Assembly (NCBI GenBank): GCA_963777325.1
Contig: CAVZQE010000022.1
Coordinates: 682,001 to 746,000 of the forward strand
Length of the DNA: 64,000 nucleotides
Reading direction: 5' to 3'
DNA from: JAFAXA01 sp963777325
GTDB lineage: Bacteria; Pseudomonadota; Alphaproteobacteria; Acetobacterales; Acetobacteraceae
The notes under the pieces: model-generated
The model's input: the letters and a program-made list of their open reading frames with translations, nothing else
Database searches by the model: none
Told to the model about the DNA's origin: nothing
In this document: one piece after another, positions 7,913 through 17,077 of the stretch
Position numbering within the stretch: the stretch's first letter is position 1
How the letters are laid out: the number at the start of each line of letters is the position of its first letter
Translations under genes and position numbers: made by a program

Positions 7913-10102
7913 ATGGATAACACAACGAGAAAGCGAATGCGCCGCCTTCCGGTGCTGCTGCCCTATCCATTCGATCGCCCCTTTGACTACGTCGTACCCG
8001 ACGATCTCAAAATCCAGCCCGGTTCCGCCGTGATCGTGCCGCTGAACGGTCGCGAGACGGTCGGCGTCGCCTGGCACGGCGAGCCGGACGCGGCGATCCC
8101 GGACGCGCGCTTGAAACCCGTATCCGCCGTGCTGGATCAGCCGCCTCTGCCCGAGGCGCTGCGGCGGTTCGTCGACTGGGTCGCCCAGTATACGCTCGCG
8201 GCGCCCGGAGAGGTGCTGGCGATGGCGCTGCGGGTGATCGACCGCGCGCCGCTTCCGCCGGCTTCGGGCTGGCGGCTGGCGGACGGCGTTGCCCCGGCGA
8301 CGCGGATCACTTCGGCGCGGCAACGTGTGCTGGATGCGCTCGCGGAGGCGTCGCCGCAGGCGGGACCGGCGCTGGCGCGGGCGGCCGGGGTGACGCCAGG
8401 CGTGCTGCGCGGCATGGCGGAGGCCCGGCTGATCGTGGCCGAGCCTCTGTGCGTACGCCCGGCCTTTGCCGCGCCCGATCCGGACCATGCCGGGCCTGCG
8501 CTCTCGCCGGAGCAGGCGGAGGCGGCGGAGCGGCTCGTCGCATCGGTCGCGGCGAGGCGGTTCGCGGTGACGCTGCTCGACGGCGTGACCGGCTCGGGCA
8601 AAACGGAAGTCTATTTCGACGCGGTCGCGGAGGCGCTGCGGCAAAGGCGGCAGGCGCTGGTGCTGCTGCCCGAGATCGCGCTGTCCTCGCAGTGGCTGGA
8701 GCGGTTCGAGCAGCGATTCGGCGTCGCGCCCGCCGTCTGGCATTCCGATCTCGGCGCGCGCAGCCGCCGCCTCACCTGGCGGTCGATCGCGCTCGGGGAG
8801 GCGCGGGTCGTGGTCGGCGCGCGCTCGGCGCTGTTCCTGCCATTCCCCGATCTGGGCCTGATCGTCGCGGACGAGGAGCACGAGACCGCCTTCAAGCAGG
8901 AGGAGGGCGTCGTCTACCACGCGCGCGACATGGCGGTGGTCCGGGCGCGGCTCTCGTCGGCCCCCGCGATCCTGGTTTCGGCGACGCCGAGCCTGGAGAC
9001 GCTCGCCAATGTCGAGGCCGGGCGCTACGGGCGGATCACGCTCACGAGCCGGCACGCCGGCGCCGTGCTGCCCGAGGTGCGCGCGATCGACATGCGGGAG
9101 GCGCCGCCGCCGCGCGGGCGGTTCCTGTCGCCCACGCTCGTCGAGGCGGTAGCGGCGACGATGGCGCGCGGGGAGCAGGCGATGCTGTTCCTCAACCGCC
9201 GGGGCTACGCGCCGCTCACGCTCTGCCGCGCCTGCGGCCACCGCATGCAATGCCCGAACTGCACCGCCTGGCTGGTCGAGCACCGGGCGCGGCGACAGCT
9301 GCAATGCCACCATTGCGGCCACACCGCGCCCACGCCCGACCTCTGCCCGGCCTGCGGCGCGGCGCACAGCCTGGCCCCGGTCGGTCCGGGGGTCGAGCGG
9401 ATCACCGAGGAGGCGGTGGCGCTGTTCCCCGATGCGCGAGTTCTGGTGATGGCCTCCGACACGCTGCCCGGCCCGCAGGCGGCTGCGGCGGCGGCGCGCG
9501 CCATCGCCGCGCGCGAGGTCGATCTCGTGATCGGCACCCAGATCGTCGCCAAGGGCTGGCACTTCCCGCATCTGACCCTGGTGGGGGTGGTCGATGCCGA
9601 TCTCGGCCTCGCGGGCGGCGATCTGCGCGCGGCCGAACGGACCGTGCAGCTGCTGCATCAGGTCGGCGGCCGCGCCGGCCGTGCGGAAGCGCCGGGCACG
9701 GTGCTGCTGCAGACGTTCAGCCCGGAGCACCCGGTCATGCAGGCGCTGATCGGCGGCGACATCGCGTCCTTCATGGCGCGCGAGGCGGCGGAGCGCAGGC
9801 CCGGCCATTGGCCGCCCTACGGACGCCTCGCCGCGCTCATTGTCAGCGCCGACAGCAGCGAGCAGGCTGACACGGTGGCGCGCGCGCTCGGCCGGGCCGC
9901 GCCTTCTGGGGAGGGGGTGTGGGTGCTCGGCCCGGCTCCGGCGCCGCTCGCCATCCTGCGCGGAAGGCACCGGCGGCGTCTGCTGCTCAAGACGCGGCGC
10001 GACATCGCGGTGCAGCCGATCCTGCGCGCCTGGCTCGCCTCCGTCGCTGTGCCGCGCGGGACGCGGGTGGACGTGGACGTGGACCCGGTCTCGTTTCTGT
10101 AG
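7913..10102 (+). CDS. priA: Primosomal protein N' (replication restart helicase PriA)
   Basis: PriA is the 3'-5' SF2 helicase that reloads the replisome at collapsed forks. The 729-residue protein has the N-terminal DNA-binding domain (LPYPFDRPFDYVVP), Walker A VTGSGKTEVYFDA, the DEEH box VADEEHETAFKQEEG, and a zinc region with four CxxC pairs (CRACG, CPNC, CHHCG, CPACG). Motif VI follows in QVGGRAGRAE. A second possible start (MRRLPVL) is at 7937. It is divergent from DUF484-xerC, leaving only about 58 bases for both promoters. Confidence 0.95.
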   Translation: MDNTTRKRMRRLPVLLPYPFDRPFDYVVPDDLKIQPGSAVIVPLNGRETVGVAWHGEPDAAIPDARLKPVSAVLDQPPLPEALRRFVDWVAQYTLAAPGEVLAMALRVIDRAPLPPASGWRLADGVAPATRITSARQRVLDALAEASPQAGPALARAAGVTPGVLRGMAEARLIVAEPLCVRPAFAAPDPDHAGPALSPEQAEAAERLVASVAARRFAVTLLDGVTGSGKTEVYFDAVAEALRQRRQALVLLPEIALSSQWLERFEQRFGVAPAVWHSDLGARSRRLTWRSIALGEARVVVGARSALFLPFPDLGLIVADEEHETAFKQEEGVVYHARDMAVVRARLSSAPAILVSATPSLETLANVEAGRYGRITLTSRHAGAVLPEVRAIDMREAPPPRGRFLSPTLVEAVAATMARGEQAMLFLNRRGYAPLTLCRACGHRMQCPNCTAWLVEHRARRQLQCHHCGHTAPTPDLCPACGAAHSLAPVGPGVERITEEAVALFPDARVLVMASDTLPGPQAAAAAARAIAAREVDLVIGTQIVAKGWHFPHLTLVGVVDADLGLAGGDLRAAERTVQLLHQVGGRAGRAEAPGTVLLQTFSPEHPVMQALIGGDIASFMAREAAERRPGHWPPYGRLAALIVSADSSEQADTVARALGRAAPSGEGVWVLGPAPAPLAILRGRHRRRLLLKTRRDIAVQPILRAWLASVAVPRGTRVDVDVDPVSFL

Positions 10103-10154
10103 GTGAACCGCGCGCCTTCACCGCCGTTCAGGCCCCGCAGCCGGGAGTGGACCT

Positions 10155-10826
10155 ATGCCCAAAGCCGTGATCTTCGACGTGGACGGAACGCTGGTCGACT
10201 CGGTCGATCTGCACGCGCGCGCCTGGCAGGAGGCGTTCCGTGATTTTGGCCACGACATTCCGTTCGAGGGACTGCGCGGCCAGATCGGCAAGGGCGGCGA
10301 CCAGTTGATGCCGGTGTTTCTCTCCAAGGAGGAGTTGGCGGAGAAGGGCGAGGCGCTGGAGCAGCATCGGGCCGATCTGTTCAAGGCGCGCTACATGGAT
10401 CAGGTGCGCGGCTTCCCGGACGTTCCGGCGTTGTTCAAGCGGCTGCGGGCGGACGGAATCCGCATCGCGCTCGCCTCCTCGGCCAAGGAGGACGAACTCG
10501 GCCACTACAAGCGCGTCGCCGGGATCGACGGGCTGACCGACGCCGAGACTTCGTCCGACGATACCGAGAAATCGAAGCCGCACCCGGACATCTTCGAGGC
10601 GGCGCTCGCCAAGCTCGGCGATCTCGATCCGGCGCACGCAATCGTCGTCGGCGATTCGCCGCACGACGCGGAGGCGGCCTCGCGGGCGGGCATCCGCACC
10701 GTTGGCGTGCTGTGCGGCGGCTTCCCCGAGGAGCAGCTGCGCCGCGCGGGCTGCGTCGCGATCTACGCCGATCCGGCGGATCTGCTGCGGCAGTATGACG
10801 AATCGCCGCTGGCGCCGGGCGGGTAG
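10155..10826 (+). CDS. HAD-superfamily hydrolase, phosphoglycolate-phosphatase-like
   Basis: This 223-residue protein has the HAD motifs: motif I FDVDGTLVDS at the N-terminus, motif II ASSAKE, motif III Lys in KSKPHPDIFE, and motif IV VVGDSPHDAEAA. It should be a cytosolic phosphatase or phosphoglucomutase-like enzyme acting on a small phosphorylated metabolite. The substrate is not predictable. It is the last chromosomal gene before the accessory island; its stop lies at 10826, and the island's first gene begins at 10993. Confidence 0.88.
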   Translation: MPKAVIFDVDGTLVDSVDLHARAWQEAFRDFGHDIPFEGLRGQIGKGGDQLMPVFLSKEELAEKGEALEQHRADLFKARYMDQVRGFPDVPALFKRLRADGIRIALASSAKEDELGHYKRVAGIDGLTDAETSSDDTEKSKPHPDIFEAALAKLGDLDPAHAIVVGDSPHDAEAASRAGIRTVGVLCGGFPEEQLRRAGCVAIYADPADLLRQYDESPLAPGG

Positions 10827-10912
10827 CATTCGGATCTGGCTCGGGCAGCCGAGGGAGGGGAGGAGACAGGCGGGCCTGATGTTCGAAACGCCTTGCCCAA
10901 TCGGTAAATTGA

Positions 10913-10940
10913 TTGACTTTGAGCGAGCGGGAAGTATTGC
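10913..10940 (+). promoter_or_regulatory. Possible promoter of the split ATPase gene
   Basis: TTGACT at 10913-10918 and TATTGC at 10935-10940 are spaced by 16 bases, with the ATPase start at 10993. It is a visual sigma-70-like match only. The surrounding 166 bases have no gene. Confidence 0.3.
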
Positions 10941-11500
10941 GACATCTGCCGCGCAAGCTTCACGCCAAGGCGCAAGAGGAGCGAGACCGGGGATGAATTT
11001 GCGATCGCCGCGAGGAGGCTCGTCGGACGACACCGTTGCCGTTAAGTCCCTCATGGTGAGGAATCTCACTGTGTTCCCCGAAGCGAGGCTGAACTTTAAC
11101 GTAATTGTCGGAGAGAACGCCTCGGGCAAGAACTCATCTTCTGAAAATCGCGTACAGTGTTCTAGATGTGATCTTCGAGGCCCGTCCGAGGCCAAGTTCC
11201 TCCGTTCCGACGAAGGCCGTTTTGCAGGCCCGCATGGCCGATAAACTCACAAATGTTTTCCGGCCAGAGTCACTCGGGCGACTTGCAAGGAGGCAGCCCG
11301 GAAGACAGCGCTGCGACGTTACGATCTCGTTTTCGCAGCGAGACATGACGACTTCGTTTAGCTTTGCGACAAATAGCAAGTCTGAAGTAGCGATGGAGCA
11401 CGTGCCCGCACAATGGCTAAGATCCTCCCCCGCTTATTTGCCCACTCGTGAGTTACTCACGATTTATCCAAACTTTGTGTCGATATACGAGAGTCATCTA

Positions 11501-12282
11501 CTAGGCCGTGTGGACGGATTTGATCAAGATGAGCCCGCAGGCGAAGCCGACGAGACCGGCATAGCTCTCGGCGGTTTTTTCGCAGCGTAGGGCGATGCGC
11601 TTGAACCGTTTTAGCTTGCCGACGGCTTGCTCGATCCGAGCGCGGGTCTTGTAGAGCAACTTCGGAAAGAAACGGGGCTTGTTCTTGGCGTTCTCGCGAT
11701 GCGGGATCACCGGAATGATGCCGCGCCTGCGGCAGGCAGCGCGGTTCGCCGCCGAGTCATAGCCCTTGTCGGTGATCGCCGCGCGCGGCCTGATGTCGGG
11801 ACCGATGTCGAGAGAGGTCTCCAGCTGAGTGCAATCGCTGGCCTCCCCGCCGGTCAGGTGGAATGCGATGGGCAGGCCGTCGAAGTCCGTCTTGAGGTGG
11901 ATCTTGCACGAAAACCCGCCTCGCGAACGGCCGAGCGCTTGATTTTCCCGCCCCCTTTTGCGCCGGCAGCCGAGACATGCGCCCGCACCACGGTGCTGTC
12001 GAACATCTGCACCAAGTGCGCCGTTTTGCTGGTTTCCGCCAGGATTTGAAAGAAGGCCTCGAACACACCCGAACGGCTGAGCCGCCAAAACCGTTTCCAG
12101 ACGCTGTTCCAGTTGCCGTATTCCGCCGGAAGCGCCCGCCACGTGATGTTGTGAACCGTGAAGAAGTGCAGCGCTTCCAAAAACGTCCGGTCGTCATGCC
12201 CAGGCTCGCCTCGCCGCGATTGCGCCGCGTCGAACACCCGCAGCACGATGTCCCAGTCCTCCTCGGTCATTCCCGTCAGCAT
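11501..12282 (-). CDS. IS427-like transposase (two frames joined by -1 frameshift), copy 1
   Basis: The first frame starts at 12282 (MLTGMTEEDWD) and holds the N-terminal domain and the first Asp of the DDE triad (MFDSTVVRAH). The second frame holds the second Asp (ITDKGYDS) and the Glu (ARIEQAVGKLKRF). The join needs a -1 shift at the run AAAAGGGGG, which on the plus strand is 11951-11959. This is usual for the IS427 group. The stop codon TAG is made by the duplicated TA of the target plus the flanking base. The enzyme should be functional if the shift occurs. Confidence 0.85.
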
Positions 12283-12378
12283 GGCCCGGCTCCCAGTTGC
12301 CGGTCACCCATCGATTCGACAAAACGCCAATTCGGGAATCCCTCACCACATACGTTTCTGCTATCCGTCCACACGGCC
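11504..12378 (-). mobile_element. IS5-family (IS427-like) insertion sequence, copy 1
   Basis: An 875-bp element is bounded by perfect inverted ends (GGCCGTGTGGACGGAT), with TA on both sides (11502-11503 and 12379-12380) as the target duplication. Removing it joins two pieces of the ATPase gene in frame. It carries two overlapping transposase frames on the minus strand. A nearly identical copy in the opposite orientation lies at 43683-44556. Confidence 0.9.
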
Positions 12379-12646
12379 TAGAGTTCGAGGAGACTTGGCG
12401 CGATACCTGCCTACTGCTCGGTTTGCCTCTGCAACGAGGCCCGAAGGAGCAGAGAATCCGCGAGTTGCTAGAACCTCTTGAACGGGCTATGGGCGGCAAC
12501 ATGGAATCCGACAAGAACGGACGATTCTATCTAAGTGTCGGTCCAGGATCATGTTGAGTCCCGGGAATCAGTTATGATTATGGGATGGCCCGCCCCTCCC
12601 TGAGGTGATCCTCGGTAGGGTTGCCTCTTTGCACAGGAGGGCGGGA

Positions 12647-13675
12647 ATGACGGCGATATCGGTGCTTGGGATCGACCTGGGCAAGAACAGCTGCAGCGTT
12701 GTGGGGTTGGACAGCGCCGGCCGGGTGGTGCTGCGGCGACGGGTTCCGCGCGACGGTTTGGCGGCGCTTCTGGCCAAGCTGCCAACTTGTAACGTGGCGA
12801 TGGAGGCGTGCTGTGGTGCCCACTTCGTCGGGCGAGCGGCGCGGGCGCACGGGCACCAGGTTCGGCTGATGCCGCCTGAGTATGTGCGGCCGTATGTGAA
12901 GGCGCAGAAGAACGACGATCGGGATGCCGAGGCGATCGCCGAGGCTGCCACACGGCCGACGATGCGCTTCGTGCCACTGAAAGCCGAGGGGCAGCTCGAC
13001 ATGCAGGCCCTGCATCGGGCGCGCGACCGGCTGGTGGCGGAACGGACGGCGCTGATCAACCAACTGCGGGCGTTGTTGCTCGAGCGCGGCGTCGTGCTGG
13101 CACAGCGCCGGCGCGCGTTGCTGACCTGGCTGGACGCGCCGGTCGCCGCCGGAGAACCTGATCCGCTCAGCCCACGGCTGCGCTTGCTCGTCGCCGACAT
13201 GCGCGCCGAGTGGGCCGAGTTGGACCGGCGCATCGGCGTGTTCGATGACGAGTTCGCCGCCAGTGCCCGGGCTGACGAGGCTGCACGGCGAGTGGCGACG
13301 ATCCCCGGCATCGGTCCGGTCAATGCGACCGCGCTGGTCGCGGCGATCGGCAATGCGAGCGCGTTTGCGCGCGCGCGCGACCTGGCCGCATGGCTTGGTC
13401 TCGTGCCGAAGCAGGCGACCACGGGCGGCAAGCCGAAGCTGCTCGGCATCACCAAACGCGGCAGCCGGTACTTGCGCAAGAACCTGATCCATGGGGCGCG
13501 GGCTGTGATGCCGAGGCTCGCCGCGACGGATACGCGGCTGGGATGCTGGCTGCGAGCACTGCTCGCTCGGGCGCACAAGAACACTGTCGTCGTCGCCTTG
13601 GCCAATAAGCTTGCCCGGATCGTCTGGGCGGTGCTGGCCCGGGGCGATTGTTATCAGACGGCAGCAACGGGCTGA
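12647..13675 (+). CDS. IS110-family transposase (DEDD recombinase)
   Basis: The 342-residue protein has the N-terminal RuvC-like DEDD domain, with GIDLGKN (first Asp), MEACCGAHF (Glu) and KNDDRDAEAIAE (Asp pair). The C-terminal domain has IPGIGPVNATALVAAIG and the Ser-containing tail of Tnp20. The start at 12647 has AGGAGG seven bases upstream. IS110 enzymes act with a structured bridge RNA encoded in a noncoding end of the element. Confidence 0.9.
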   Translation: MTAISVLGIDLGKNSCSVVGLDSAGRVVLRRRVPRDGLAALLAKLPTCNVAMEACCGAHFVGRAARAHGHQVRLMPPEYVRPYVKAQKNDDRDAEAIAEAATRPTMRFVPLKAEGQLDMQALHRARDRLVAERTALINQLRALLLERGVVLAQRRRALLTWLDAPVAAGEPDPLSPRLRLLVADMRAEWAELDRRIGVFDDEFAASARADEAARRVATIPGIGPVNATALVAAIGNASAFARARDLAAWLGLVPKQATTGGKPKLLGITKRGSRYLRKNLIHGARAVMPRLAATDTRLGCWLRALLARAHKNTVVVALANKLARIVWAVLARGDCYQTAATG

Positions 13676-13975
13676 CGAACGAATTGGCCAGGGCGACCGG
13701 AAGACGGGCGTTCGGGTTCACGAGGTCTGCGGGAGGTGGTGACAGAGATGGCCTGACAGTTGACCGGCAGCACGGAAACCTGGAGCTATCGAACGGCCTA
13801 TAGAGGCCGCTGTGATTTGAAGGACCGGGCTGCGCGGATCTCCATCTTGGCAGGGAGCTTGCTCCGAAGCCGGATACGTTCACGCAAACTGCTCAGCGCC
13901 AAACAGGTCAACTCAGCTTGCAGACGGGGCGGGCCATACGTTCCATGGTGGTCGCCCGATTCGCAGGAGCGCCCG
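13676..13975. other. Noncoding flank of the IS110 transposase; possible bridge-RNA locus
   Basis: The 300 bases between the IS110 stop and the IS1031-like transposase hold no gene I can support. Part is the IS110 right end and part the left region of the IS1031-like element. Members of the IS1111 branch carry their bridge RNA downstream of the transposase, so this is where it would lie; the upstream flank (about 12556-12646) is much shorter. This is inference from family architecture, not from a recognised RNA fold. Confidence 0.3.
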
Positions 13976-14808
13976 ATGTGGACTGTCGAGAACCGTGCCC
14001 GCTACGACCGCAGCAAGCTGCGCTATCCCAGCGACCTGACCGATGATGAATGGGCGCTGGCCAAGGCGGAGGTTCCGCGCGCCAAGCGAGGCGGCAACAA
14101 GCGCACGGTGGACGTGCGCGAGGTGATGAACGGCTTGATGTATGTGCTGAGCACGGGCTGTCAGTGGCGCGCGATCCCGAAGGACTTGCCGCCACGCAGC
14201 ACGGTCAACCACTACTTCTGCCGCTGGCAGCACGACGGCACGCTCGACCGGTTGCACCACGCGCTTTACGTGCGCTGCCGCGAGCAGGCGGATCGCGAGG
14301 CCAGTCCAACAGCGGCCATCATTGATAGCCAGAGCGTCAGGAGCGCTGAAAAAGGGGGGGCCGGATCGATCCGCCGGGCTTCGATGGCGGCAAGAAGATC
14401 AAGGGCAAGAAGCGGCACATCCTCGTCGATACGCAAGGCTTGCTGATGGACGCCATCGTGCATGCAGCCGACATGCAGGACCGCGATGGCGGCGTGCTGC
14501 TGATGGCGACGTTATTCGGGATGTATCCGTTCCTTCTGAAGCTCTACGCCGACGCGGGCTACCAGGGGCCAAAGTTTCAGCGGGGCTTGGCCAGGGTCTG
14601 CCGCGAGGTGAACGTCCAGATCGTGCGCCGGTGCGACACAGGCAAGTTCGTGGTGTTGCCCAAGCGCTGGATTGTGGAACGCACCATCGCCTGGTTGAAC
14701 CGCTGCCGGCGGCTGAGCAAGGACTGGGAGAGCCTCAACCGAAACGCGCTGGCATTCCTCCGCTGGGCATCAGTTCGACTGATGCTGCGACGGCTTTGCC
14801 AACGTTAA
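13976..14808 (+). CDS. IS5-family (IS1031-like) transposase, two frames
   Basis: The first frame starts at 13976 after a CAGGAGCG site (MWTVENRARYDRSKL). It contains LTDDEWALAKAEVP and the first catalytic Asp in IIDSQSVRSAEKGG. At the run AAAAAGGGGGGG (14349-14360) the product must shift by -1 to continue as GFDGGKKIKGKKRHILVDTQ, YADAGYQGPKF (Asp) and WIVERTIAWLNRCRRL (Glu), ending at 14808. The slippery run suggests programmed frameshifting, although a homopolymer error would look the same. Confidence 0.85.
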
Positions 14809-14867
14809 AGATGATCTTGGACCGACTCTAAGGGGAACGACGGACCGCAGACAGGGAAGGAGCGGCG

Positions 14868-16886
14868 CTACGCCACCCGGTCGAGCAGCCGCTTGGCGCG
14901 GGTCTCCAGTTCGAGGCGGGCATCCTGATGCGGCTTACCGCGCGCCAGGGCGGTGATGCCCTGGACGAAGTCGAACACGGTCTCGGGCTTGCGGCCCTCT
15001 TCGGCCAGCACGGTCTCGATGACCTTAGCGGTATCGGTCTTGCCGAGCCCCTGGCGTCGCAGGAACTCGGTGCGGTCCTCGTCGCTGCGCGCTACGACCT
15101 GTGCCCGCGCCGCCCGGATGCCGGCGACGAACGGCGCCGGCGAGCTCTCGGCAAAGCGGGTCAGCGCGGGTGCTGCCTCGCGCGCGAAGCGGGATGCGGC
15201 GAACTTGCTGTGCCGGATCGTGATCTCCTCGAAATCCTCCACACCCCAGAGATTGCGGTTCTGGCACACCGCCCGAAGGAAGAACGAGGCGATGCCGAGC
15301 GTCTTGGCCCCGACCTCCGAGTTCCAGCAGTAGAAGCCACGGAAGTAGAGGTCGGGCGATCCGTCCGGCAGCCGCCCGGCCTCGATCGGATTGAGGTCAT
15401 CGACCAGAAACAGGAAGACGTCCCGGTCGCTGGCGTAGAGGGTCGTCGTGTCCGCTGTGATGTCGACGCGCGGGTTGTAAATCCCGGTCCGCCAGTCGAG
15501 CGCGCCCGGCACCTTCCAGCGCGTATCGCCGGTGCCGTTTCCCGCGATCCGCTGCACGGCCGCGACCAATTCGCGGTCATAAATGCGGCCGTAATCCGGC
15601 CCGGTGACGGCCCGCAGCTCAGCCCGGCCATCCTCTGTCTCGAGTGTCTTGACCTGCTCGGCCCGGTGCGCGGTTAGCCCGTATTGCAGATTGATGGCGG
15701 CGAGCGCCGCTGGCAGCTGACGCAGGTAGGTCGAGGGCGCGCCGACCAGCGACGCGAGCTGCCCGAAGCTCCAATGCGTCGGCGCGATCGGCGCGTCCGC
15801 GCCAGGCAGCACCAGCGCGAGCCGCTCGATATCCGCCCGGCTCGCCTCCACCCGCACGGAGGCACTCTCGACCGTCCGGGTGCGGCTACGCTCGGCCCGG
15901 CTGTTCACCGACGCGAACAGCTCCGAGAGGGACAGGAAGCGCTCATCCGCCGGCCGCGAGAACCACTCCGACGACACTCGCCCGATCCGCTCGCCCCGGG
16001 TCACGTCCACCTTGTAACCGCCAGTCGCGCCTTGGGGCCGCAGCGTGCTGAACCGCAGCGCCAGCGCGTTCGATTCGAGTGGGATGATGCCGTCGCGCTC
16101 GCGCGGCAGCTGCTCCAGAATCCAGAAGGGTAGGGGGGTTTGCCTTCGGCCAATCGGCTCCCGCCGACGCGCGAGCGTGCCCTGTTCAGTCTCCATGCGG
16201 ACCCGGAACTGGCGAAACAGCGGATCATCGGGATGGAATACGAGCGCACGCTGGTTCTCATAGGGCCCGGCGTTCGGGTCCACTCGCGTTGCCCGTGCCA
16301 CCATCTGTTCGAGCCAGGGCCGGGACCGGATGTGGGTCAACGCCGCCACCACGGCGACCTCCGGCACGTCCAGCCCCTCATAGGCCATCGCCACCGTGAC
16401 CAAGATCGAGGGCTCCGGGTGCAAGCGGAATGCGGCCACGGCCTCATGTGCGCGCGGCGTGTCCGAGGTGGCGAGTTGCGCCACGAGCCGGGCCTGGCCC
16501 CGGGGAATCCAGCGCCGAACGACCTCGACGTAGTGCCGCGCGCGCTCCTGGTCCGGCGCCACCACCAGCAGCTTGCCCAACCCAAGGGCGGCCTCGCCCG
16601 ACGCCAAGCCGCGCTCCTGCCGTCGCCGGGCGCGCAACTCGCGGACCGCGACGAACGCCTCGCGCAGCAGCGCCTCCGCGAATCCGGTGCGCAGCGCCGT
16701 AAACAGGGCCGGGCGAGTGGTCTCGGTTGGGTAGGGGGAGGCGAGCCGATGCGGCCCGACCTCCGGTCCATCCTCCTCCACCTGCCACCTGGCCTCACCG
16801 TCCAGCGCGCCGAAGGTGACCGGCAGCACCGCCCGTTCCTGCAGCGCCTGCATCCGCGAATAGCCGATCACCGCCCAGCCCGGGGC
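14868..16886 (-). pseudogene. SF2 helicase C-terminal half fused to DUF932-type protein (3' part of split gene)
   Basis: This piece begins in frame with the N-terminal half at 19532-20128 once the IS21 element is removed. Its first 230 residues are a RecA2 helicase domain: LLVVAPDQERARHYVEVV, TVAMAYEGLDVPEV and the motif VI region QMVARATRVD. After about residue 270 a DUF932-like phage/plasmid domain follows, with SEWFSRPADERFLSLSEL, HWSFGQLASLVGAPSTYLR, RDVFLFLVDDLNP and YCWNSEVGAKTLG. In my recollection these two are usually separate neighbouring genes, so the single frame may be a fusion created by loss of a stop. Role unknown; such genes sit in mobile regions. Confidence 0.75.
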
Positions 16887-17077
16887 ATCGAGTGCCGCGC
16901 GACAATCAGGATGAGAACAAGCCGTCAATCAGGATGAGAGCCAGGTTGGTGTGTACCTGGCGAAGGGCGTAGCCCGCAGCCGGGTACACACCAAGCTGGT
17001 GGCGCGCTCTGCTTGGGTGGAGCCGCTGATGATCGCAGCCGGACGGGTAATGACGGTGGCTTCCTTGCTTGCAGAGG

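Larger units (their letters stand above)
10993..12534 (+). pseudogene. AAA ATPase, N-terminal part; frameshifted, IS-interrupted and truncated
   Basis: The frame encodes an AAA ATPase of the OLD/RecF-like defence type. Walker A is IVGENASGK. Right after it an extra A near 11132 shifts the frame; the continuation THLLKIAYSVLDV reads on to about 11500. There an IS427-like element is inserted. The protein resumes beyond it in frame (EFEETWRDTCLLLGLP) and ends at GRFYL, where an IS1031-like element starts at 12535. Walker B and the C-terminus are missing here. A matching C-terminal piece of the same family (VFVATHSLFLMRE) stands at 46401-46661, next to a nuclease-like gene. I infer this is one gene broken by the island. 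Confidence 0.7.
12535..14828 (+). mobile_element. IS1031-like IS5-family element with an IS110 element nested in it
   Basis: The ends are inverted copies of about 21 bases with three mismatches (GTGTCGGTCCAGGATCAT at left, GAGTCGGTCCAAGATCAT at right). TAA flanks both sides (12532-12534 and 14829-14831), the three-base TNA-type target of the IS1031 group. The transposase starts only at 13976, over 1.4 kb from the left end, because an IS110-family element occupies the space between. The left end abuts the truncated ATPase; the right end abuts the DUF932-helicase gene. The exact IS110 borders are not visible. Confidence 0.75.

Noticed and set aside
7892..9970. 692-residue minus-strand frame opposite priA
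   Set aside because: Arg/His/Gln-rich with no domain; priA on the other strand has every family motif.
12535..12557. GPGSC tail as the natural end of the ATPase
   Set aside because: These codons are the inverted end of the IS1031-like element.
14349..14360. Counting the IS1031-like transposase shift as a damaging mutation
   Set aside because: The A5G7 run and -1 direction fit programmed frameshifting known in IS5-family elements.
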